From Hahella sp. KA22 (GTDB taxonomy: Bacteria > Pseudomonadota > Gammaproteobacteria > Pseudomonadales > Oleiphilaceae), in contig NZ_CP035490.1 of assembly GCF_004135205.1 (NCBI RefSeq), positions 1,054,001-1,118,000 of the forward strand: a stretch of DNA of 64,000 nucleotides, in the 5' to 3' direction. The notes below the pieces were generated by a model. It was given only the letters and a program-made list of their open reading frames with translations. It was not told where the DNA came from and did no database searches. A program made the translations under genes and the position numbers. Numbering within the stretch: the first letter of the stretch is position 1; every line of letters starts with the position of its first letter. Of the stretch, positions 26,362 through 35,200 are shown piece by piece.

Positions 26362-27591
26362 ATGTCAGCGCTAAAGAACCTTTTCACACTGGCGTTATGC
26401 TTAGTCAGCGCTTTCGCCTGCGCGTTTGAAAAAGACTCTCTCATCGTCTGGATAGGAGCCGACAAAGGCTCAAAAGGCGTCGCCGAAGCGGGCGCCGCAT
26501 TCACTGCCGCCACTGGCATGAAAGTGAAGGTAGAGACGCCGGACGATCTCACCGTTCAATTCGACCGCCTCGCGCCTACGGCGCAGGGCCCGGATATTGT
26601 CATATGGGCCCATGAACGTTTTGGTCCCTGGATCAATGACGGCTTTCTGGAGCCGGTTACTCCCACTCAAAAGATGCGTGACAGCGTAGCGCCTTTCACT
26701 TGGCGGGCGCTGACGGTTGGCGATGATATATATGGCTTTCCCATCGCCATTGAAGCGGTGAGCCTGATCTATAACAAGGCGCTGGTGAAGGCGCCTCCGC
26801 GTACGCTACAGGATGTCATTGCGCTGGATCGCGATCTGCGGAAACAAGGCAAGAAAGCCATTGAATGGGACTATAAGAATACTTACTTCAGCTGGCCTTT
26901 TATCGCTGGCGCCGGCGGCTACAGTTTTGGCAAGTCAGACGGCGTTTATAATCTGGCGGACGTCGGCTTCGACAGCCGTGGTTCTGTCGATGCAGTGCAA
27001 GCCATCAAGCAGCTGCTGGATCAGGGCGTACTGGAGAAGACCGCTGACTACGGCTCTATGATGAATGGCTTTAAGAAAGGCGAAGTGGCGATGATCATCA
27101 ATGGTCCCTGGTCTTGGCGTGAGATCCGCGACGCGGGCGTCAATTTTGGCGTGGACTATATTCCCGGGCTGACGGCGGAGCATCCAGGGCGTCCTTTTGT
27201 CGGCGTGCTGGCGGCGGGAATCAATTCCGCGGGAAGAAACAAAGAGGCCGCCCAGCGTTTCCTGGAAGACTATCTGCTGACGTATGAGGGACTAAAGAAA
27301 GTAAATACAGACAAGCCCTTGGGAGCGGTAGCCAATGTTCAGTTAATGAAAGAGCTTTCCGCTGATCCTTTGATCCGCCACACCTTCATATCCGCAGAAA
27401 AAGGAGAGCTGATGCCGGATGTGCCGGAAATGAAGCGTTTTTGGGGATTATTTACCTATAAGTTGCCAGCGATGCTGAAAGGAGAGGCGGCGATCAGCGC
27501 AACGCTGAACGATATGGCGGATCGACTGCGGAAACTGGATGAACTAAAAGGCTGGGGTCGGCGGCACTATCTTTCAGATAAGGAAAGCTAA
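26362..27591 (+). CDS. malE: Maltose/maltodextrin-type ABC substrate-binding protein (MalE-like)
   Basis: This 409-residue periplasmic protein has a signal peptide (cut near SAFACAFE). The mature protein reads like MalE: SLIVWIGADKGSKGVAEAG, PDIVIWAHERFG, FPIAIEAVSLIYNKALV, GVLAAGINSAG and the C-terminal RFLEDYLLTYEGLKKVN. It should bind maltose or maltodextrins. The usual partners malF, malG and malK are not adjacent on either side, so it is a solitary gene here. A GC-rich hairpin without a T-run follows the stop and separates it from the convergent chpC. Confidence 0.88.
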   Translation: MSALKNLFTLALCLVSAFACAFEKDSLIVWIGADKGSKGVAEAGAAFTAATGMKVKVETPDDLTVQFDRLAPTAQGPDIVIWAHERFGPWINDGFLEPVTPTQKMRDSVAPFTWRALTVGDDIYGFPIAIEAVSLIYNKALVKAPPRTLQDVIALDRDLRKQGKKAIEWDYKNTYFSWPFIAGAGGYSFGKSDGVYNLADVGFDSRGSVDAVQAIKQLLDQGVLEKTADYGSMMNGFKKGEVAMIINGPWSWREIRDAGVNFGVDYIPGLTAEHPGRPFVGVLAAGINSAGRNKEAAQRFLEDYLLTYEGLKKVNTDKPLGAVANVQLMKELSADPLIRHTFISAEKGELMPDVPEMKRFWGLFTYKLPAMLKGEAAISATLNDMADRLRKLDELKGWGRRHYLSDKES

Positions 27592-27612
27592 GCGTTGATT
27601 ATATAAACGACT

Positions 27613-27630
27613 GGGGCGCATGAGCGCCCC
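27613..27630. other. GC hairpin between convergent malE and chpC
   Basis: GGGGCGC and GCGCCCC form a 7-bp stem around ATGA. No T-run follows on either strand, so this is at best a weak or Rho-assisted terminator. Confidence 0.4.
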
Positions 27631-27640
27631 GGTAAATCGA

Positions 27641-28111
27641 TCAGCGTGCGGAAACCGCCTGCAGTGCGAGCAGCTCCATTTGCTCCAGAGAGGGAATAAT
27701 GGCCTCTTCGCCGCTGACCTTCACCATCATCTTGTCCATAGGGCCCAGATCGGCTTTTTCATGGGCGCTGACTTCTTCGCTCCGCACTTTCATCAAACGA
27801 GGCAGGCCCTGAGTGACGAACGCCATAAACGGCAGTTGTTTATGCTTGTCGCCAATGGTATTGGTGACGGCGATCCGAGTATGGGCGGATTGTGCGCCTG
27901 AGGCGGATTTATTGGCCTTGTCATAAGACATCAGCGGCAGACGCAGACCGCGCCAGCGGATATAGCCCAGGAGCCAGTCCGCGCCGTCTTCAACGGGCTC
28001 TGGCGCCTGATAGTCAACGATTTCAGCGATGCTGGCGTTGGGTAATAGCAAGTTCTTTCCCTGTACGGGAATCAGTAAACAGGAGATCTGTCCGGAGGTT
28101 TGCTCCACCAT
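27641..28111 (-). CDS. chpC: ChpC, CheW-like coupling protein of the Pil-Chp system
   Basis: This 156-residue protein is a single CheW domain: ISCLLIPVQGKNLLLPNASIAEIVDY at the start, LGYIRWRGLRLPLMSYDK in the middle and an Ile/Leu-rich C-terminus. As last gene of the pilG-chpC cluster it corresponds to ChpC, a second coupler (besides PilI) between receptor and ChpA. The 136-base gap to chpB is the largest inside the cluster's distal part and includes an inverted repeat (28210-28235), so it may have separate expression. Confidence 0.88.
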   Translation of the reverse strand: MVEQTSGQISCLLIPVQGKNLLLPNASIAEIVDYQAPEPVEDGADWLLGYIRWRGLRLPLMSYDKANKSASGAQSAHTRIAVTNTIGDKHKQLPFMAFVTQGLPRLMKVRSEEVSAHEKADLGPMDKMMVKVSGEEAIIPSLEQMELLALQAVSAR

Positions 28112-28209
28112 GAATCTATCCTCGAAATCGTTTGTCTTACCTGCGCCTGTCTCACGGCGGGCGCGAATATCTTCTCTGGACCAGCCGCAGGTCCAAGCCG
28201 ATAGAGCTT

Positions 28210-28235
28210 CAGTCTGAGTCTAGCTTAACAGACTG
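28210..28235. repeat. Inverted repeat in the chpB-chpC gap
   Basis: CAGTCTG and CAGACTG form a perfect 7-bp inverted repeat with a 12-base loop, 13 bases left of it being unpaired. There is no T-run. It could be an RNA processing site or a protein-binding site; position between chpB and chpC is the only support. Confidence 0.35.
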
Positions 28236-28247
28236 GGTTAGGGAACG

Positions 28248-29294
28248 TCAGGCCAGACCGCGCTTGCGCTTCGCCAGTTCCTCAAGTTCTACGGTTTTCA
28301 GTAATTTTTCCGCTAGCTGATGCGGTGTCCCGCGAAATTCCACGCATCCCGTCGCAGCGACGGAGTCCGGCATTGAGCTGTTGGCGCAGGTGTCCGAAGT
28401 CTGTGACCATATCCGGCTGCCATAGGCGCGCAACAGAGGACCGGCGAGAGAACCGTCGTTTCCCATGCCGCTGAAAATAATCGCATTACAACGGCCGCTA
28501 TAGTAGCCGCCGACATTCAACATGACCTGATCAATGGATGGTCCATAAGGACCCGGCCAGGCGTTTTCTCTGACTTCCATCGTTCCCTCAACGCTGAACA
28601 CCACTTCGTGGTCGACAGGCATGATCACCACTTCGCCATAATGCAGGCGCGCGCCGTGCTGCACTTCTTTCAGATCGAAGGCCGAATGACGACCTAACAC
28701 TCGCACCAGCACATTGGCGGCGTTCTGGTCGATATGCTGAGCATAAACGAAGGCGACGGGCAGGCCTGAGGGCAAGCAGTCGAGAAAGCTCTTCACCGCC
28801 GCCGGGCCGCCTAAAGACGCGCCTAGAATCCATACCCTTTCCACAGGATCGTTAACGCCGCCGGGCCGGATATGATGAGGCAACGGCAGTGCGGAAGGGC
28901 CGCTTGGCGAGGCTTCCAGTGCGGTTAAAGAGGCGCTGGCCTGGGTGAGCGTGGGCGGTTCGCCCAGCAACTCCACCAATTTGGTGAACAGGCGCCGCTC
29001 CCACTTGGCGTAATCGAGACTGTGCTTATTGGGCGCTTCCCCTAATCCGAACAAGACGGGGGCTTCGCTATGATCGATCAGCGTATCAATGGCGTCCGCC
29101 CAACGGTCTTCGTCGGTCAGTATAACGATCCACACCTCGGCGGCGGCGTGGCGCTCCAGGAGCGCCGTGCTCAGCCGGGAAGGATCACAGCTGGCGATCA
29201 CCGAAAAACCGTATCCTTCCACCGCGCTTTGCATGATATGCCGCTGTAAAGGGCAGTCCGAAATAATGCCAACTTTTGCAGCCTGCACTGACAT
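28248..29294 (-). CDS. chpB: ChpB, CheB-type receptor methylesterase
   Basis: This 348-residue protein has an N-terminal receiver-like region that is degenerate (VGIISDCPLQRHIMQSAVEGYGFSVIAS) and a C-terminal CheB methylesterase domain. The catalytic features are GASLGGPAAVKSF (Ser), VYAQHIDQNAANVL (His) and IFSGMGNDGSLAGPLLRAYGS (Asp). It removes methyl groups from the PilJ receptor, opposing PilK. It begins 4 bases after the chpA stop on the minus strand, so the two are probably translationally coupled. Confidence 0.9.
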   Translation of the reverse strand: MSVQAAKVGIISDCPLQRHIMQSAVEGYGFSVIASCDPSRLSTALLERHAAAEVWIVILTDEDRWADAIDTLIDHSEAPVLFGLGEAPNKHSLDYAKWERRLFTKLVELLGEPPTLTQASASLTALEASPSGPSALPLPHHIRPGGVNDPVERVWILGASLGGPAAVKSFLDCLPSGLPVAFVYAQHIDQNAANVLVRVLGRHSAFDLKEVQHGARLHYGEVVIMPVDHEVVFSVEGTMEVRENAWPGPYGPSIDQVMLNVGGYYSGRCNAIIFSGMGNDGSLAGPLLRAYGSRIWSQTSDTCANSSMPDSVAATGCVEFRGTPHQLAEKLLKTVELEELAKRKRGLA

Positions 29295-29298
29295 CCAG

Positions 29299-32200
29299 TT
29301 ATTCCACTAGTCGTTCTATCGTCTCAAGCAGAATTTTTTCCTGGAAGGGTTTACCGAGATATTCGTTAACGCCGATTGAAATCGCACGCTCGCGGTGTTT
29401 CTGTCCGGTACGCGAGGTGATCATAATGATCGGCACATCTTTCAGACGCTCGTCGTGACGCACCAGACTCGCCACTTCGAATCCATCCATACGCGGCATT
29501 TCTATATCCAGCAGCATGACGTCCGGTTTGTGATCCTGTAACAGCGCGATGGCGTCCACACCGTCCTTCGCGGTAATGACTTCCATACCGTTCCGTTCCA
29601 GCAGACGGGAAGTAACCTTCCGTACTGTAACCGAGTCGTCCACCACCATAACGGTAGTTGGGCCGGATGCTGCGCGCGCAGGCTCCGCGGCTGGTTTGAG
29701 CGTTGGCATGAGGCCGGGGCCGTAGTGAGACATGTCGCTGCGGATAAGCGCAGGCAAGTCAAGAATCACGACCACGCTACCATCCCCCAGGATGGTGGCG
29801 CCGGAGACGCCGCGCACTGAGGAGAACTGGGTGCCGAGACCTTTTACAACGATCTCACGGGAGCCCATCAAGCTGTCCACCTGCAGGGCCAGAGGCTGAT
29901 CGCCGCCGCCACGCACCAGAATGACCGGCAAGGGCAGGGGCTGACCTTGCAGTTTTGGATGGTGTTCGCTCTTCAACAGGCTGCCCAGGTACTGCAGACG
30001 ATATTTTTGGCCTGCATACTCGTACAGCGGCGCGTCGGGCTTGTAGTACTCCTCCAACTCGTAAGTGCTGACGCGAACGATACCTTCAATCGTGTTCAAC
30101 GGAATCGCGTAATAGTCTTCGCCGGTGTTCACCATCAGCGCCCGGTTCACGGAAACCGTGAACGGCAGGTGGACAATAAAGCGCGTGCCGTGGCCGGGCT
30201 TGGAGTCGATGGTGACGCGTCCGCCAAGCTGTTTGATCTCGCTGGCCACAACGTCCATACCGACGCCGCGTCCAGAAATCTGGGTGACTTTTTCCGCGGT
30301 GCTGAAGCCAGCCTGGAAGATAAACTGCAGCATATCGTGATCGCTAAGGTGCGTGCCTTCGTCGATCAAGCCGCTCTTAATGGCTTTACGTCTGACCGCG
30401 TCGACGTTGATGCCGCCGCCGTCGTCGGAAAGAATCAGTACGACGTCGCCGCCTTCACGGCCTACCGAAAGCTCAATGCGTCCGGTTTCCGATTTGCCTT
30501 TGGCGCGACGCTGCTCGGGCATTTCCACTCCGTGGTCGATCGCGTTACGCAGCATGTGCTCCAATGGCGCCAGCATGCGCTCCAATACGGTACGGTCCAG
30601 CTCGCCTTCCGGGTTGTACACTTCGAAGTCGGCTTTCTTGCCAAGCTCGGAGCTTACCTGCCGGATGATTCGGCGCAGTCTGGGTACGATCGAGGTGAAC
30701 GGAACCATGCGGGTTTTCATCAACCCTTCCTGCAGCTCCGTATTGATGCGGGATTGTTGCAGCAACAGGGTTTCTGCGTCACGGGCCTTATCCATCATGG
30801 TTTCACGAAGGTCGGTCAAGTCCGAGGAGGACTCGCTTAACGCTCGCGACAACTGCTGAATAGAGGAGTAACGGTCCATTTCCAACGGGTCAAAGTCTTC
30901 GTATTTGACGCCGCTCTCTTTTTCCATGCGGAACAGAACCTGAGCTTCCGTCTCCATGTCCATCCGACGCAACTGCTCGCGCAGACGGTCGATGGTGGAC
31001 TGCATCTCTTCCAGGGTGTAGGTGAAGTCACTGATCTGCTGTTCAAGCAGACCACGGGTAATACTGGTTTCGCCGGCGAGGTTAACCAGGTTGTCGAGCA
31101 GGTTGGCGGAGACTCTGACGGTTTCCGCGGCCGCCTGACGTTGCGCCGCAGGTTGTGCGGGCTGTATCTCGGTTTTGGCCGGTTCTTCTTTTTTGACAGC
31201 GGGAACGGTTTGCTCTCGCTGCATCTGCACCATACGCTCAGCCAGGGCCTCAGTTTCGCTCTTCGGCGCTTCCGCCGCGGCAGCTTCCACCTCAGCTTCC
31301 TGCTGACTGCTGTAGAAGTTTTTAACCTGACCGATTTCGCTCTTCAGGCGATTGAACAGGATCTCGATTTCACTGCGCAGGGCGTCGTCCAGCTCATGCT
31401 TGTGGTCATAAGCTTCTTTAACGATGGATTCGATTTCCTGCGCCAGGTCGCCGATGTTGGTCAAGGTGGCCAGACGCGCGCCCCCTTTCAACGTATGCAG
31501 GGCGCGGGACATGGAGTCCGCATGCACGCTGTTGCGAGGCTCGCGGGTCCAGTCGTTGAACTCGCGCTCCAGACTGGTCTGCAGCTCATTCGCCTCTTCT
31601 ACGAAGACTTGCAGGATTTCCGGGTCGACATCCAACGCAAACTCGGAGGCGGGCAGTTCTTCGCCGCTGCCAACTTCTTTCAGCTCGCGGATCAGCTCAT
31701 TGGGAACTTCTGGTTGCTCCAGTTGTTCAATCTGATCCAGCAGACGGCCGATGTAACGGATGGAGCGGTCCACCAGCGTGATCAGTTCGTCAGGCACCTG
31801 ATGCTTGCCGTCGACGACGCTTTCCATACGCTCGGTCAGCGCTTCAGTGAGAGCGTGCACGCTGTCGATATTCGCCAGCTTGGCGCCGCCGTTCAGGGTT
31901 TGCAGATCCCGAACCAGCTCTTTCGCCGGCGTAATGTTATCTGGATTGGCTTTCCACCGATCAAAGCAGTCAATCACTGCGTCCATGATGTCCCTGGACT
32001 CGTCCAGGAAAATGCTGCGCAGGTCCTCGTCGCTGGTTTCCTGAGAGGACTCCAGCAGTGACTGCTGTTCGCGCTCGATATCCAAAATGGTGTCTTCGCG
32101 ATCATGAGGGCCTTTCGCCGCCAGATCGTGTTGCGCGCAGTATCTGATGACTTGCTGGGCGAGATCGTTCGCCGCGCGCACCGGACTGTTGCTGGTGACG

Positions 32201-35200
32201 CTATCCACCATCTCCGCCAGACGGTCATGGCAGGCCAGCATCAAATCAGACAGTGACGGCTCCGCCAGGAAACGACCTTCGACAATGCCCTCGAACAATG
32301 TTTCCAGTTCATGAGCCAAATCGCCGATAGGCTTGATTTCCGCCATGCGCGCGCCGCCTTTCAAGGTGTGCAGGGCGCGCTGCAGTTCTTTCACATGCTC
32401 GATATTTTCGAGTTCGCCCAACCAGCTTTGCAGGTTGCGGGCGGTAGAATCCACCAACTCATTGGCTTCTTCCAGGAATATGGAAACCAGCTCCTGATCC
32501 AGGCCACTGATGTCGTAAACCGGATTCTCGATGGGCGCTTCTTCAACTGGCGCAGGCTCTGCTGTGATCTCTTCGGCGTCCGCAAGACCTCCCAGCTCTA
32601 CCTCCATCTCGTCCGCCTGGGGTTCAGGAGACGTTTCAACGGCGGCTTCCATTTCTGGATGCGCATCAACGATATAGTCGTCTTCGCCGTCCGCGTAATG
32701 ATGACCAGCGCCTTGCGCCATGTCGTGGACGCGGCCGATCAAGTCGCGAGCAGGGGAGGCTACCTGGTTCTGGGCGACGGCGTCCACCATGCCCGCCAGA
32801 CGGTCGTGACACTCCATCACCAGACCAACCATGGCAGGCTCTGGCGCCAGACGGCCTTCAGTCATTCTCTCAAACAGTGTTTCCAGCTCGTGAGCCAAGT
32901 CGCCGATGGACTTGATCTCCGCCATTCTGGCGCCGCCTTTCAGCGTATGCAGATCACGCTGCAGTTCTTTCAAATGCTCCAGATTGCCCAGCTCTTCAGA
33001 CCAGCTGTGCATGGTCTCGCCGGTGCGCTGGATAATGTCCTGGGCTTCCTCAAGGAAGATTTCGACCATTTCTGGATCAAGGGGAGCGACTTCCTCAAGA
33101 ACGGGAATCTCTTCCTCTTCGCTTAGATCCATTGTTGGCAGACTGGCCTCGTCGTAGGAAACCTCATCGCCTTCATCTTCATCGTCTTCCGCCGAGCGCT
33201 CGCCGGACAGGTATGCGTGCAGGGCGTCTATCAGGTCCTGGGCGTCATTACAGGTGCGCGTGGCGGTGACAGAGTCGACCATGCCCGCCAGGGTGTCGTG
33301 CGCCAGCAGAGATAGGTTGCTGGCCTCTTCATCCGGCGTGACGCGCTGTTCTACGATGCCTTCGAACAGGCTTTCCAACTCATGGGAGAGGTCGCCGATA
33401 GGGGGAATTCCCGCCAGTCTGGCGCCGCCTTTCAAGGTGTGCAGATCGCGCTGTAATTGCTGAACTAACGCAATGTTATGAAGATCCTGCGACCATTGCT
33501 GCATCACGTCAGCAGAGGATTGAATGATGTCCTGTGCTTCTTGCAGGAACACATCCGCCAGTTCTGGGTCCAGTTCGTACACCACGCCGCCGGAAGCGAC
33601 AGGCGCAGGCGCTTCTTCGATCTCCTCCATGAAGCTTGCAGAAGGCTCAATCGCCTCTGGTTCTTCAGGTAGACCGATATCAAAATTAATATCTTCGGCG
33701 AGCTCGTCGTCTTCCGCCTCTTCGATGATTACGTCGTCCAGGAGAGGAATCTCGTCATCCGCTGAGTGGACGACTGGCTCAAGGCCTTCTTCTTCGGCGA
33801 CTTCCGCGACGGGAGGAACATCCTCCGCAGGCGCAGATTCTACTGGCTTGGCCAAGGCGTAGAGCTCTTGAATCAGAGACGCGTCAGGTTGAGTGGCGAG
33901 GCCTGCCGCAACCTGATCCATCATGCTGATCAACACGTCATGACCGCGTTTCGCGATAGTGAAGAAACGATCGTCCGTGTTGGCGCCGCCGGCTTCCGCC
34001 AGCTCATAGGCGGTTTCCAGGGCGCGGGAAAGTTCTGCGACATCTTCCAGGCCGGCCACTTCTGCGCCGCGGGATAATGTGGTCAGCTCAGTGACCAGCT
34101 TGTGCAGATCTTCTTTGGAGTTCGGGTCCTGACTCCACTCGTTAAGGATACGCTCGGCGTCCAGCAGAATATCCACGCCTTCCGTCAAGAACAGATTGAT
34201 CAGTTGCGGATCGGGTTTGCTGGTGGCCTGCAATACATCACTTTGCGCGGCGTTAGTCAGGATGCGATTGCTGACGGTAGCCAGCTTCTCCAGGTATTCG
34301 TTGGCGCCGTTCAGCGGTTTCAGCGGAGTGCTTTCAATTTGATCCAGGCCGCGACGCACAAAGCTTGCGCCTTCCTGCAGCAGTTCGCGAATATCGCTGT
34401 CCACACTGATGCCGCGTGCACGGGCTTCTTTGACAAATTTCTCAAGCGGCACCACTACAGTGGCGATAGGCTCAATGCCAGCGGTATTGGCGCTGCCTTT
34501 GAGCGTATGCATGGCGCGGGAGATTTCATCTGTAATCGGCGTCGGCTCACCATTTGCGGCGGCTTTAGCGGTGAACGTCGCCAGCGTCTCAAGGTGGCTC
34601 TCTGTTTCCGCCTTGAAAATGTCTTTCAGGGCCGGGTCGATGTCCAGGGTTGGCTCGCCTGACTCTGTGTCGGAAGCATCCTGATCGAGCTTCAATGGCT
34701 TGGGAATCTCACCCTTGGCGATGGCGTGAGCCTGATCCATATACGGCTGCGTATTATGGCTGGGCTTACGACGCAGTTTAAAGTCTTCGACAAGATCAGG
34801 AAGGATCTTGGTCACAGCCTGCATCAGCTCGCCAATATCCTGGCTCATGAAAATCGTGCCGTCGATAATACGGTTCAGCAGATTTTCAATAGACCACGCC
34901 AGTTCGCCGACAAGCGCAGCGCCAACTAAACGGCCGCTGCCTTTCAAGGTATGGAAAGCGCGACGAACTTCAATCAGCGCTTCCTGATTGTCGTAACTGG
35001 CCACATAAGAGGGTAGATACTGACCAATGGTGTCCAGTACTTCAGCCGCCTCTTCAACGAAGATCTCGATGATTTCGTCATCGATCATGTCATCTTCGTC
35101 TTCTTCCTCCAGCACTGGAACCTCTACGGTTTCAGCGACAGGCTCGGGTATAGATGGAGGCTCAATGGGCTCAGGCTGCGTTTCTTCAACGACAGGCGCT

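Noticed and set aside
29947-33126. Three long plus-strand open frames opposite chpA (about 270-306 codons each)
   Set aside because: They mirror the ChpA coding sequence, have no ribosome binding sites and change frame with the modules; the minus-strand protein is clearly real.
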